64,000 nucleotides of DNA from Podospora bellae-mahoneyi (GCF_035222275.1 NC_085884.1:2790001-2854000); one strand, 5' to 3'; numbered from the stretch's first letter, positions 1-10,785 are shown. Program-made: numbers and translations. The notes: generated by a model from the letters alone, not told the origin.

Positions 1-522
1 CTGGCCATCCCGTTCACGCCGTCGTCGGACCGGCTCGCGGCCCGCCTCACGCGCAAAAACAAGGGCATCCGCGAGGCCGAGATGCGTCTGGGTGTCATGC
101 TCCCCGTCATGCTCCTGGCCCCTGCCGGACTCATAGTCTTTGGCTTCGCAGCCGAGAGGGACCTCCACTGGGTGGCCTACTTTGCCGGCGTCGTCATGTG
201 CAACTTTTGCAGCTACTTCTACTTCACCTTCACGCTGGCCTACGCCATTGACAGCTACACGAGCAACATTAGCGAGATGCTCATCGCCATGAACTTGGGC
301 AAGCAGGCCATCAGCTTCGGCATGGGGCTGGACCTGCTGGACTGGGTGACGCGGCACGGGTACGCCGTCATGATTGCCGGGGTGTTTGGGGCCATTCTGT
401 TGGCGAACAACCTGGCGCTACTGGTGTTTATGCTGTACGGCAAAAGAATCCGGGCGTTTATGAGCACGACCTGGCTGGCGAGGGTGCACAGGGAGAGTGT
501 GAGGGAGGTTGCGACCCATTGA
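1..522 (+). CDS. MFS transporter, C-terminal part
   Basis: The open frame enters from the left edge and stops at 520-522, giving about 173 residues of the C-terminal end of a major facilitator superfamily transporter. Three or four hydrophobic helices are visible: one near MLPVMLLAPAGLIVFGF, one near YFAGVVMCNFCSYFY, and a final one at MIAGVFGAILLANNLALLVF. A basic cytoplasmic loop precedes the first (RLAARLTRKNKGIREAE), and the protein ends in a short basic tail. The pattern of a loop ending in P-E-x-R-L-like residues before helix 9-10 and the SYTSNISEML motif is common in fungal drug/proton antiporter type (DHA) MFS proteins, so export of a small molecule is a reasonable guess, but the substrate cannot be told. 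The 5' portion lies outside the window. Confidence 0.8.
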   Translation: MAIPFTPSSDRLAARLTRKNKGIREAEMRLGVMLPVMLLAPAGLIVFGFAAERDLHWVAYFAGVVMCNFCSYFYFTFTLAYAIDSYTSNISEMLIAMNLGKQAISFGMGLDLLDWVTRHGYAVMIAGVFGAILLANNLALLVFMLYGKRIRAFMSTTWLARVHRESVREVATH

Positions 523-805
523 GGGGGATGTTTGAAGTCATGAGCAAGAGCCAAACGCCAGACAGTACCCCCAAAGGAGAAAATATTCTCCTGAATTTCC
601 TTGCCATATCCAGCCGCCCATCCATTTAGATAAAGTCGAGTATCACAACCCCTGAACCCCTTTAACCTTTTTCCAAACTCCTTCATCAAAAGGAATAAGA
701 AAATAAGAAAAAGAGACAACAAGCTCCGAACTTTCTTGACATCCTTCATTGCCGCCGCCGTCCAGACGTCCATGCAACCCACACCTAACACCCCCTCTCA
801 TATAC

Positions 806-1486
806 TCAAACAAAGTACCTCGCCCTACGCCCCGTCATGTACCGCTCCCTCGCCCCCGGACCCCTCAGCGGATCCCCCACCTGCGACCCCCACTCACCAT
901 CTAACATGAACGCGTCAGTCAAGATCGCTTTTATTTGTCGCGAAAAAAGGAAAAAAAAAAAAAAGAAAAAGAAGAAAATCAACTCACATGTGTACTCCCT
1001 CTGATAGTAGTCGACGTACTCATCGTTGCAGCCGTCGTCGTCGTCGGCTTCGTCGTCTTCGTTCCTCCCCTCCCAAACCGAAACCCTCTTTGCGCGCCCT
1101 CCTTGCGGCCCCGGAGCCCTCCCCCTCCGCCTCCAGTGGACGTTACGCTCCTGTTGCGCTCTTGCGCTCTCGGTTATCATGTTGATCAGCCAGCCGAACG
1201 GCTCCCAGAGGAGCTTGAAGGGGAGGGTGAGGAGGCGGGCGAGGTGGCGGGCGAGGTGGCGGGAGAGGCTGGCGATGTTTTCGACGAGGAAGAGGACGAG
1301 CCACAGGGCATAGGGCACGAGGAGGAGGATGAGGAGGAGGAGGATGAGGGGGGTGAGGAGGGGGCTGGTGAGGAAGAGGATGGAGGAGGTGAGGGTGAGG
1401 ATTATTTTGAGGGGGAGGAGGAGGATGGAGAGGAAGAGGGAGACGAGGGATCGGGATTCGATGTGGATGAAGTCGAGGCAGATCAT
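806..1486 (-). CDS. small hypothetical membrane protein
   Basis: Two exons, 1486-988 and 900-806, around an 87-nt intron (donor GTGAGT, acceptor TTAG after TTGACTGAC). Splicing keeps the frame and removes a long poly-Phe run that an unspliced reading would contain. The product is about 197 residues. After a short N-terminus come two or three very Leu-rich hydrophobic segments (residues about 15-75), an arginine-containing amphipathic stretch (SRHLARHLARLL), and a polar tail with an acidic run (EDDEADDDD) and a basic C-terminus. I chose the ATG at 1486 (start MICLDF); an upstream in-frame ATG would add a lysine-rich stretch that looks like leader sequence. I do not recognise a family. The opposite strand carries a highly acidic open frame that is only a shadow of the GAGGAG-rich sequence. 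Confidence 0.5.
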   Translation of the reverse strand: MICLDFIHIESRSLVSLFLSILLLPLKIILTLTSSILFLTSPLLTPLILLLLILLLVPYALWLVLFLVENIASLSRHLARHLARLLTLPFKLLWEPFGWLINMITESARAQQERNVHWRRRGRAPGPQGGRAKRVSVWEGRNEDDEADDDDGCNDEYVDYYQREYTCELIFFFFFFFFFLFSRQIKAILTDAFMLDGEWGSQVGDPLRGPGARERYMTGRRARYFV

Positions 1487-1762
1487 GTCTGTTTTTCTTT
1501 TCTTTTTTTTTGGTATGTATGCTGGTTCGGTTATGTGTTGGATGGTGTTGTTTGCTGTTTTGGACAGCACTTGGAATTTTACATGCGAGGTTGGTAAGGT
1601 AGGATAGGTTAGGCAGGGAAATAGGGAGGGGTGTGCTGAATATTTGGAAGGAGAGGAGATTGGGATGGATGGCTTTGTCGCTTCTTTGTGCGGGCTGCAA
1701 CATCTATAGCCCAGCCTTTTTGAGAAGAAGCCTCCTCGAAGGTCAACTCCCGCAATCCTTTG

Positions 1763-2622
1763 TTATCGGCTCCCTCCTCTCCCGCCGGGACCTGTCGCAC
1801 TGGTGTGCCCGCTTTCCATCAGCGCCATGATCTCGTCCTCGGCATCTGGCTCCCGCTCGGCGGTGGGATCACCGTAGTGTTGCGCTGCCTTTTTCCCTTC
1901 TTCCGACTCCAACCAGGTCTTGACCGGCTCCCCACTCCCTTCCACCCACGCCCTGAATCCCTCGTCCCCGACCCCCTTCAAATGGGGGACACTCCCCGGC
2001 ACCCGTCCGTACCCGTCCTTCATCATGGGGTCTGCCCCAAACTCGAGGAGGAGCTTCACCATTCGGGCATCACCAAGCGGCACGGCAAAGCGCAAAGGCG
2101 CCATTCTCATCCCGTGAGGGGTCCAGCACTAGACGTCCCAGCCGGAACAGGGGCTGGCTCCGTTGGGTCGCAGCCTGTGTCTTGGAGGAGCAGTCTGACA
2201 ATCTCGAGACGGTCGTCGTTGTCCTTTGGCCAGAGGGTGAGGGGGATGAGCAAGTCGGCGGACTGGCTTGGGTCGAGGGTGTAACCGCCAGTGGACTTGT
2301 TCGCCGAGGCCATCTTTTGCAGGGAGAAGGCCTGGAACCACTGCTGGCACTGGGAGAGGGTGGTAAGCGGGCCGTCGAGGGTGCCCTCTCTGCCTTTGTG
2401 GAAGCGGATGACGGCGTCGATGGCACTGGCTTTGGAGAGAAAGACTCCGAGGTGGGCAGGGGAGATGTTGCTGCTGTGGCGGCGGCATGTGTGCTTGAGC
2501 TTGGTGGTGATGAAGTTTTGGGTTGTGAGGTTAAGGGACTCGAGGTAGAAGGGCTCACGGGTGATGTCCTTGTTTGGGAAGAGACTTTTGAGGGTTCGCT
2601 CGATGATGGGGCGGTCTGACAT
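1763..2622 (-). pseudogene. ankyrin-repeat protein, frame broken
   Basis: From the ATG at 2622 (start MSDRPIIERT) a frame runs about 170 residues to a stop at 2107. It ends in the first half of an ankyrin repeat (DDRLEIVRLLLQDTGCDP). The next repeat continues in another frame downstream (PLRFAVPLGDARMVKLLLEFGADP, about 2100-2020), followed by a Pro/Gly/Glu-rich tail ending at 1763. The two halves align as consecutive ankyrin units, so they belong to one gene, but the join lies in 2080-2150 where no intron of normal fungal length fits (the GT..AG pairs there are only about 40 nt apart). I read this as a frameshift in a decayed or mis-assembled gene. Ankyrin repeats bind proteins; nothing here shows the partner. 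A longer non-canonical intron is a weaker alternative. Confidence 0.5.
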
Positions 2623-3266
2623 TTTGTAGACACGCGGTATGAGAAATCTGGAGGGAAAGATGGTGGAGGCAAGGTAGGCTTGATCAGACTTGAATGGTTG
2701 ACTATCAGTGTGTATAAGCACGCTTCACAGGCAACCATCCTGCCCGGACACCTGTTAAAGCTGTCGCGGTTGAATAAGCTCATTTGAGGGCTCTTACACA
2801 CAGTCATGGTCTCAATGCTCTTGCGCGTCTTGGCATTCCAGCACTGCCACCTCAGGCTCAATCTCAACTGTCCTCCAAACCCAGCCTGTCAAGCTCTTGT
2901 TGCAACATCACACCAGAACTCTGAACTATCTCAGAGCCAAGCAGGCTGAATAGCAACAAAGTTCCCCACCAAGACCACTTCTTACCAAATGTTGACCACC
3001 GCTGTAGACTATTGCTTACCCTCCCTCAAACCGGCGCATTCCTGCATGATGCTAGAGCCAAACGAGCAATAATACTGCATAATCACCTCGCAATAGAGCG
3101 GGGGAAAGCCGTTTGACGCTTACCATCTCAAGGATGCATACCTGCCTTTACATCACTACGACAATCACTCTTCCTCCCCTCCCCCCTTTTTTTCCTTCCC
3201 ATCAACCACCATCCATCCCCCCTCTCCCTCTGCTCCTCCCAAAAACCAAACCCGCCACCGTCCAAA
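2623..3266. other. intergenic, divergent promoters
   Basis: This 640-nt stretch separates the divergently transcribed ankyrin remnant and the methyltransferase. It has no convincing open frame. Just before the methyltransferase ATG it becomes pyrimidine-rich (CT and CCT runs at about 3160-3240), a common feature of fungal core promoters near the transcription start. Confidence 0.5.
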
Positions 3267-4043
3267 ATGTCCCCCCGATCCCAATACGACCCCATAGCAA
3301 CCCAGTACACCTCGTACACCACCGTCCCCGACATGCGGCTCGAAACCTCCCTCGTCCGCACCGCCCTTGGCCCCTGCCAGCCCACCGACACCATCCTCGA
3401 CCTCGGAGGCGGCAGCGGCCTCCACGCCCGCACCGCCGTCGACCTCGGCGCCGGCCGCGTCGACGTCGTGGACATCTCCCCCGAAATGCTCCTCGCCGGC
3501 CGGCAAATCGAGGAGTCCCTCGGCCGGACCGACCGCCGCATCCGCTACATCCACTCCGACGTCACCAAGCCCCTCCCCCCTCACCTCGCAGAACAGAAAT
3601 ACGACGTCGTCATGGCGAACTGGGTGCTGGATCACGCCGAGAGTATGGACGACCTGATCGGGATGTGGAGAAACATCGCGTCTGCGCTGAAGCCGGGAGG
3701 GAGGTTTGTGAACGTGAGGGTGAGGTGCTTGCGGGCCGAGTATTTGACTCGAGGAAAATACGGGGTGGTGTTTAGCGACTTTAAAGAGATCATCACCGGC
3801 GGGCCGGGGTGGAGGTATAATGTTAGTTTTCGGCTGGACGGGGTGCCGGTCGTGTTTGAGGCTACGTCTATGGAGGCGACGTTGGGGTTGGATCACAGCA
3901 TACCTGAAAGCATGGGGATGGGGGGGTGGGGGGTTGTGCGGTTAGAGGAGGATGAGGTGGTCAAGGAGGATAGGGAGTATTGGGCTGACCATGTCCGGGA
4001 GCCGTCGTTTGTGGTTGTGGTGGGAAGGAAGCTGGGGGGGTAG
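3267..4043 (+). CDS. class I SAM-dependent methyltransferase
   Basis: A single exon encodes 258 residues. The Rossmann methyltransferase signature is clear: motif I is DTILDLGGGSGLHAR (residues about 41-55), followed by the acidic residue at the end of strand 2 (VDVVDISPEM), a strand-4 motif YDVVMANWVLDHAES (residues about 112-126), and the post-motif III LKPGGRFVNV. The N-terminus (YDPIATQYTSYTTVPDM) is the helix that covers the SAM pocket. The protein should move a methyl group from S-adenosylmethionine to a small molecule; the substrate is not readable. The length and layout match stand-alone small-molecule methyltransferases of fungi. It is not beside a polyketide or peptide synthase, so membership of a metabolite cluster is not supported. 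The ATG lies in a good context (CAAAATGTCC) and no introns are needed. Confidence 0.85.
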   Translation: MSPRSQYDPIATQYTSYTTVPDMRLETSLVRTALGPCQPTDTILDLGGGSGLHARTAVDLGAGRVDVVDISPEMLLAGRQIEESLGRTDRRIRYIHSDVTKPLPPHLAEQKYDVVMANWVLDHAESMDDLIGMWRNIASALKPGGRFVNVRVRCLRAEYLTRGKYGVVFSDFKEIITGGPGWRYNVSFRLDGVPVVFEATSMEATLGLDHSIPESMGMGGWGVVRLEEDEVVKEDREYWADHVREPSFVVVVGRKLGG

Positions 4044-4273
4044 AGTTGGGTTCCACCGTGTCACGGATTTCACTCCCTAGAGCACACCCGGTTCGATAAA
4101 GACAAGAACAGCTAACCGTTCCGTGTATCCCTCCTGATCAATCTCGCTATGAAAATGCCTCTGATCTCTGTGAAAATCAAAAACACCATCGAGGTCCAAG
4201 CACTTCACCTCGTGACCAAACCGTACCGTGGCTGTAACGCCGATCTCCGACGACTCCCTCCATGAAATCATAC

Positions 4274-4384
4274 GGTGAGATGGCCGAGCGGTCTAAGGCG
4301 CCACGTTAAGGTCTTCCTTAATCAACATCTACCAGCTAGATTCCGTGGTCCGAAAGGGCGTGGGTTCGAATCCCACTCTCATCA
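4274..4384 (+). tRNA. tRNA-Leu(AAG) with 31-nt intron
   Basis: The acceptor stem GGTGAGA pairs with TCTCATC, followed by discriminator A at 4384. The D arm is a class II leucine type (TGGCCGAGCGGTCTAAGGC), a long variable arm follows, and the T arm is GTGGGTTCGAATCCCAC. The anticodon stem CCACG (4301-4305) pairs with CGTGG (4344-4348). The anticodon AAG is at 4308-4310. A 31-nt intron occupies 4312-4342, starting after nucleotide 37 as in all nuclear tRNA introns. A short T run (4388-4391) can end Pol III transcription. Confidence 0.93.
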
Positions 4385-4827
4385 TACACTTTTGCGCCGA
4401 TCATCCCCTATGCGGCATTTTTTTTTTCGGTCGGCTAATTCCCAGGAGGCCTCAAATTCCGGTGGCGTACTTTGAGCAAAGACCTCCTCCACCATCATGA
4501 TGAGCAGTCTTCTAGGTGACCATCACAACATGCACGAGAAAACAGATGCCAGCATAATATGTATTGCCAATCTACAGGTGCTAGATACTGGTACCGGAGA
4601 CATGTTGACTGCAGAGCAGCTCTGTACCCTGTCTTGAAATTCTCTTTTCCCCCTTGCTGCAACGTGAAATGCAAATGGGAATAACCACCAGGACCAACCA
4701 TCTCCTCCTCCTCGGCCTCCAGACCCGCACATCTCTTGGTCTTTTCCCCTAACCCCTTCACAATCGCACAAACACGATCATCAGCGCGAGACACGTCCAT
4801 CACCCGGGGCTTCCCGCCCCTTTTTAG
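4385..4827. other. intergenic between tRNA-Leu and ATPase 3' end
   Basis: About 440 nt with no supported gene. It contains the Pol III stop of the tRNA on the left and should contain the 3' untranslated region and polyadenylation site of the leftward-transcribed ATPase gene on the right. Short open frames here lack coding character. Confidence 0.5.
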
Positions 4828-7800
4828 TCAATCCCGTCCGGTATCCGGAAGGCGGCTCTCCGAGGACTCATACCCGCTGCTCAAATATTCACCAAACACT
4901 CTCTCCTCAATGTCCAGATCCTTCCACTGCTTACCCGTGGTCTTCTTGGCCGTGCGGCGGAAGTACACGCGCTTGCTAAACTTCCACAGCTCGACACCAG
5001 CAAAGAACAGACCAGCCGCAATGAAGACGATGCCCCACTCCCACGAAATTCCGACGTGCTTGAAGACCTTGGTGTTGAGCACGGGAATGTACACGACAGG
5101 GAAGAGCGTGACGAAGCCACCGACGATGGCCCAGAAGAGGAACTGGTTTCTCCAGACGTCGTGGAACCACTGGGTAAAGTACTTGGTGCTGCCGGGCTGC
5201 ATGCGGAAGAAGGACCGGCGCATGTCGACCAACTCCCAAGCCAGGAACAGGGCGAACCAGGTGAGGCAGGCAAAGGTGGTGGCGCGAGCCTTGAAGACAG
5301 TTTCGCAGGCCTCGGAATACTCCTCGTTGCAACGATCGCCCAAGCTGCCGTCGCCCCAAGCGTACACTCTGAGCACGAAGGAAGCCAAGCACAAAGCGGC
5401 AATCCAGAGACCGTACACAACCATATCCACGCAAAACTCGAGGGTGAAGATGCCCGTCTTGAGGCTCTGTGGAGGACGGCGCATAATATCGGGAACGGCG
5501 CGCTCAAAACCAAGACCCATGTCGGGAAGACCAGAGGTGACCATGATGATCCAGACGATTTCGACAGGTGCGAGAGGGAAAACGGAGAGGCCAGAGCGAT
5601 CCTTGAAGGCGAGACCGATGAGGAGGGTACCGGCCTGGGCGATGTTCTCAGCAAGCACGTGAAGCACAAACTTTTGGATATTGTCAAAGATACGGCGGCC
5701 CTCCTCCATGGCAGCGACGATGGAGGCAAAGTTGTCATCAGTGAGCACAATGTCGGAAGCATCCTTGGCAACATCGGAACCGGACTCGCCCATGGCGATA
5801 CCAACGTCGGCGCGCTTGAGGGAGGGAGAATCATTCACACCATCACCAGTCTAATACTCTGTTAGCGAAAACTGGAAGGCAAAAAGAGCAGAAAAAGAAA
5901 CGACGTACCATTGCGCAGAACTTGCCGCGGCGGTGCAAGGCATCAATCATGCGAACCTTGGTGCTGGGGGCGCAACGAGCAATGACCAGGGGCAGCACGG
6001 GGAGCTTATCGACCGCCTCGTCGCTCAAAGCATCAAACTCGGAGGCCGTCATCACCATGCAGGCGGCCATGTCGGCGCTAACCCGCTCCATTCTCCTGGG
6101 CAGGATACCGACTTCAATAGCGATCGCCTTGGCCGTCTCTGGGTGGTCACCAGTAAGCATGTGCACGGAAATGCCGGCCTCGTGGCACTCGCGCACAGCA
6201 GGGGCAGATTCCGCACGAGGGGGATCATAGAGACCAATCAAGCCACGGAAAGTGAGGTCCTGCTCGACCTGTTCACGGGGGGTGTCCTCGGTGAACTGGG
6301 CACCGGCAGGCAGCTTCCTTCCGGCAAGAGCCAGCACACGCAGACCCTGGGAGGCAAATGTTTCCATGTTGCGCAGGATCTGCTGGCGGAACTCGACGGT
6401 CATTTCTACCTCGGAGCTCTCGCCATCGGCCGCATCGCTGTCGCAGTACCGGGTGCAAACACCAATCACTCTCTCGACGGCACCCTTGGTGAAGGCCCAG
6501 TGCTCGTTCGTGGTGGTCTGTTCCATAATCACACTCATGCGCTTGACATCGCTGTCAAAGGGGAACTCGGCCACCTCCTTCCACTCGGGCTTGTCACCGT
6601 TCATGACGTCGAGCCTGTTTCTGTTGAAGCGACTGGCAAACACCTGGATGGCAATCTCGGTAGGGTCGCCGCGAGCGTGCCAGTCGCCATCCTTCTCAAA
6701 AACGGTGGCGAGGTTGGCCAGCGAGGCGATGGTGAGGAATTCGTGAAGGCGAGCCTTGCTGTCGGAGAGGAGCTGCTGGATCTTGGTGATGGGTCCCTTG
6801 GGGTTGGTCGATTCGTCATCCTTTTCAGACTGCGAGCCGAAGTTGATCTCGTGGGGCTGCTTCTGAACAAAGCGAATATCGCCCTGGGTGGGGTTAAAAG
6901 GCTGGCTGGAGGTAAGCTCGACAGTGTAGGTGCCCATTCCGGGGATCCAAGCGCCACGCGCTACCATCTTGCCTTGAGTGAGGGTACCAGTCTTGTCACT
7001 GCAGATATCGGTGACGGCACCCAAAGCCTCGAGAGCCTTGAGGTTACGAACAATGACGTTGCGCGCAACCATGCGCTTGGTGCCAGCAGCCATGGTGATG
7101 GTAAGGACGACAACCAACGAGGCGGGAATCATGGAAAGACCAGTGGCCACAGCGTAGATGATGACCTCTTTCGGGGTGCGCATCTCGTTGGCACCAAGCA
7201 CAATGATGGCGCAGACGACGGCAATGCCAAACAGAAGCATGGCAAGCTTGCTGAGCTTTCGCTGCAGCGGAGTACCCACGTTGACACCGAGGAAGCGACC
7301 AACGGCATCACCGAGAGTCAGCGTGTAGGCTTCGAGATAACGATGGGGACCGGCCTTGCCATTCGGCTTGCGCTTGACGGGGCGGACACGCGAGTCCTTC
7401 TTGTTCAGGGCGGAGGCAATGGCACCAATCTCGGTGAAGGTGCCTGTGGCGAACACAATGCCCTTGGCACGGCCCTTAGTGACGGTGGAACTGCTGTAGG
7501 CAACATTGAGGCGATCGCCGGGGCCGGTGTTGTCGTCAAAAACGTCGTCGACACGCTTGCGAACGGGGAGGGATTCGCCAGTGAGAAGGGCTTCGTCGGT
7601 CTCAAAGTTCTTGGCTTCGATCAAACTGTTGGGCCAAGTCAGCATTCATGTGATTTGCACGTGCTTTCTTGCGGCAGCGGGGTTCTCGCACCGAATATCG
7701 GCGGGGATGGTGTCGCCCATCTTGACTTCAACCAAATCGCCGGGAACGAGCTCGCCAGAAGGCACAACGGTGGCCTCACTGCCACGGATAACAGAGGCGG

Positions 7801-8276
7801 TAGGCGAGGACAGCGAACGGAGGGAGTCCATGGTCTTCTCAGCAGAGTACTCCTGGAAGAAACCGACGACGACATTGAGCAAAATGACAAAGGCAACGAC
7901 AGCACCCTCAATGTGAGAGCCAATTCCAAAACTGACAGCCATGGCCAGGATAAGCACCTAATTCTCATCAGCATGCATTACCCAGTTTACCTCGTTTGTT
8001 TCGTTGGGAGCCTACCATGGTCATGGCATTGGCAACCTGAGCAATGACAATCTTGAGAGGCTGAACGCCCTCGCCCTCACCAAGCTCATTGCGTCCAAAC
8101 TCCTTGATGCGGCTCTGGGCCTCGGCGGCGGTCAAACCGGAGAGGGTATCGGCATTGAGTTCGTGGGCAACCTGTTGGTGAGACAGAGCATGGGCCGGGC
8201 GACTCAATGGCTTGTTGGACTGGCCCGAGATGTGCCCGCCACCCGAAGCTTTTTCGGGGTCCGCAGGTTGCGACAT
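4828..8276 (-). CDS. ENA1: ENA-type P-type Na+/Li+ (K+) efflux ATPase
   Basis: Four exons: 8276-8016, 7957-7692, 7625-5909 and 5850-4828, with introns of 58, 66 and 58 nt; all junctions keep frame and give about 1088 residues, the usual ENA length. The order is: N-terminal cation-ATPase domain; helices M1-M2; actuator domain with TGES (about residues 191-194); M4 with SMIPASLV; phosphorylation site CSDKTGTLT (Asp about 386); nucleotide-binding region; hinge TGDGVNDSPSLK; and M5-M10. These are P-type IID features, so the pump uses ATP to drive sodium (also lithium or potassium) out across the plasma membrane, as fungi need at high salt or high pH. The C-terminus is hydrophilic and acidic with a Ser-rich end. 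ENA genes in other fungi respond to alkaline pH; the upstream region here carries PacC-type hexamers (listed separately). A long open frame on the other strand is a shadow. Confidence 0.95.
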
Positions 8277-10236
8277 GTTGAAAAGTGCGTTGGGTCTAAC
8301 CAGACCTCGGAGGGGGGGGAGTCTGCGTGGGTGTCGACGGGGGTGGGGGGGAGCTCGATACCGTCAGGTGTGTCTGTCTGTGTTTGGAGTTGAGAATCTA
8401 GAAGTAGGGACGAAGGGACGAAAGAGGGTCTTCAGACGGGCGAGAGACCATGACGTGTTATACGACTTTTCCTTCTTCACCGAATGCCATCTCCAGCTTC
8501 CTAGCGCAGTCCACGAACCGAACGGAGGCAAACCTGGAGAGCAAGATAGCCACTAAGGTTCCTGGAAGAGACATCCTTGCCTGTGGGTTCTTGTCCACGG
8601 ATGGAAGGTCCAACCTCGATGTGCAGCCCTTGGCGGGCTCGGCAGTGCTTGGCGCTAGTGGGGACTGCCGGGGATGAAGGGACTTGGGTTTCGAGGTTCA
8701 AGAGTCAAGACCACCCTGCTGCTGTTGGTCAATTTCTGCCCTGATATTGGCCAATGGTCCCCGAGTGGGGGATGGTTGCTCATGCGTCATGTTCGGAATC
8801 TTGGGGGGCAACTGGACAGGAGGGGGGGATCAAATGTCGTCATGTCACCTTGTCAGCGCGGGGGGAAGTCAATGGGAGGTTGGTGGTGGCCTAGCTGTCT
8901 AGGCGTTTGAGAGATGCCGAGAGCCATCCGTCTGCAAACAAGAAAGACAGTTAGTTCGTTGGTCGCGTGCCGGGCGGTGGGAGTTCAAGAGGACAAAGAC
9001 GGAACACGGAAGAGGCAGGGAGCGTGGGAGCCAAGCCAAGGCTCGCGTGGGAAGGCTCAGGCTCGGCGCTGGCTGACAGCCACAGAACTTCACACGTGCA
9101 GGTTGGTGTTCTGGAGCCAATATTTTTTTCTGAAGGGTTCACCGCTGTGGCAGCTTTTGTTGGGTTTTTTGGCGGGGATAAGAGCTGGGCTGCCAAGCCC
9201 CGATAAGGATTCCGGGCCTCCCCGCTAGTATCAGACACCACCAGACACACTCCCTTAAACCGACCTCAGCCGGGTATGCCAGGCGACAAGACGGCAAAAA
9301 TCTGGGGTCGCACTGGTCGGTGTCTGCACGTGGATGGAGGCTCAGCAACTCCCGACACCAAGCCGTGTAAACCCCTTTTTTGGCCTGCAGAAAGGGGCAG
9401 GTGTTGATCTTTGTTCCTGGATTATTCTCCATTCTGGAGACATGCTGGAGACATTCTGGAGTCGATGCAGCACTGCGCCTTCCTGGGAAGGAAACTCATG
9501 CCGTGGAGACCCCGCTACTAACGCTTGCAAAAAGTCTTGTTTAAAGAATGCATGCGATACCACACTGCAGTCCGCGCGCGTGCTTCCCTGCCACATTGGG
9601 ATGCCGTCTCTGGTCTCTGCCTCTGACCTGTCAACTGGATAGACATTAAAAGAGGAATGCCTAGATAGATCAGATCATGTCGGGTTCAGAAGCAGCGTCA
9701 GATGAATATCATGATAATTAGCGCAGCTAGGCGTACTACTGTACTCCTACCTGACCACCAGATAAAGAATGAAAAAAAAAATGAAAAAGAAATCATCATC
9801 ACGGCAAGCAAATGCAGCCAGAGACACCGTCACATGGCAGATGGATTGGCAGACAGGGCTCTTTCCACCGCTCCAATCACAACACCCCATGGCATGCGTC
9901 CAACCCGCCGAGCCCGCGTTAAGTGCTTGTTTCCGAGACCAGTCATCTACCTCACCCACTGGCTTCAAATTCTCGATTGCTGACACGAACTGTTTGAGGG
10001 TCGAAACAGGATCTGAGTGTAACGGAGACACGGAGATAATTTAGATCGCCCGCCGTGCCACCCGGCATTTTCGATGACCAGTTTTCTTGCTCTGAGGCGG
10101 CAGACACCACAGCTCCCCGCGTGAGATGGGCTTTCTTCACAGCTAGCTTGAGATAAGAGGTGAAAGAGTGCAAAAATAAAATACAAGTACCCAAAAAGAT
10201 CATGCTGAGACTGGGGATTACATGCTTATGTTGGTT
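8277..10236. other. long intergenic region upstream of the ATPase
   Basis: Almost 2 kb without a convincing gene. Open frames of 60-100 codons occur on both strands but overlap each other, lack recognisable domains and show no splice pattern. The left half should be the promoter and 5' leader of the ENA ATPase gene; its unusual length suits a strongly regulated stress gene. The right end leads into tRNA-Gly. Confidence 0.5.
8629..9197. promoter_or_regulatory. cluster of PacC-type GCCAAG hexamers
   Basis: GCCAAG or its complement CTTGGC occurs at 8629-8634, 8648-8653, 9030-9035, 9035-9040 (overlapping pair) and 9192-9197, that is about 350-920 nt upstream of the ENA start codon. GCCARG is the known core site of the alkaline-pH regulator PacC/Rim101. 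About one match would be expected by chance in 2 kb counting both strands, so the group is modestly enriched. Binding is inferred, not shown. Confidence 0.4.
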
Positions 10237-10308
10237 TGCGGCCATCGGGAATCGAACCCGACTCTAATGCTTGGAAGGCATTAATGCTAACCACTACACC
10301 ATGGCCGC
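10237..10308 (-). tRNA. tRNA-Gly(TCC)
   Basis: Read on the minus strand, the acceptor stem GCGGCCA pairs with TGGCCGC, with discriminator A at 10237. The anticodon arm is AATGC-CTTCCAA-GCATT, giving anticodon TCC for glycine. The T arm is TCGGG-TTCGATT-CCCGA. The gene is 72 nt with no intron. A T5 run downstream on the minus strand (near 10192-10197) could act as terminator. Confidence 0.95.
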
Positions 10309-10571
10309 TGATAATTTGTTGAAGTTCCTCCATTGGTGTTGGGCATCGTGAGCTCCACTGAATGGGTCTTTGGGTGAACCATCCCAACGAGCGAAACCTA
10401 TGGGATGCGCAAAGGATCTTACTCGCCTCGTAGACTTGTGTTTCAAATGATCAGGATGTGTGGATACAAAGTTTCATGACATCCCGCACTTTGTCGTCAA
10501 CAAGCACATCGTTCAGTACCGGAGACCAGGGTTAGGAGTATCTTCTACATCCATATGCAACCCAACACCAG

Positions 10572-10664
10572 GCCCGATTAGCTCAGCTGGTTAGAGCGTC
10601 GTACTAATACTAGCAATAGTATCAAGTCATGCGAAGGTCAACAGTTCAATCCTGTTATTGGGCA
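10572..10664 (+). tRNA. tRNA-Ile(AAT) with 19-nt intron
   Basis: The acceptor stem GCCCGAT pairs with ATTGGGC (one G-T pair); the D arm is GCTC-AGCTGGTTA-GAGC and the T arm AACAG-TTCAATC-CTGTT. The anticodon stem TCGTA (10599-10603) pairs with TGCGA (10630-10634), and the anticodon AAT is at 10606-10608. An intron of 19 nt at 10610-10628 follows nucleotide 37. Discriminator A is at 10664 and a TTTT run follows shortly after. Confidence 0.9.
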
Positions 10665-10785
10665 CTATCTTTTGGCATTTTTATTTTTGCATTTTATTTT
10701 CTCTGGATGACACTATACATGATACATCCATCACCTACACTTCTACCAATTCCTATCTTCTTTGCCTCTGATAAATTAGTTTTCC

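Noticed and set aside
935-1597. A very acidic open frame of 220 codons on the plus strand.
   Set aside because: It reads the complement of a Leu-rich membrane protein exon; GAGGAG runs give Glu repeats by composition alone.
3267-4043. Methyltransferase as part of a secondary-metabolite cluster with a P450 and an acetyltransferase.
   Set aside because: The P450 is a relic 54 kb away, the acetyltransferase is of sugar type, and no PKS, NRPS or terpene synthase is present.
5933-8047. A 704-codon open frame opposite the ENA ATPase.
   Set aside because: It is antisense to conserved P-type ATPase exons, runs across their introns, and has the Gly/Asp/His-rich make-up of a GC-rich shadow frame.
8277-10236. 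A hidden gene in the long region upstream of the ATPase.
   Set aside because: The frames of up to about 100 codons overlap on both strands and give no sensible protein, spliced or not.
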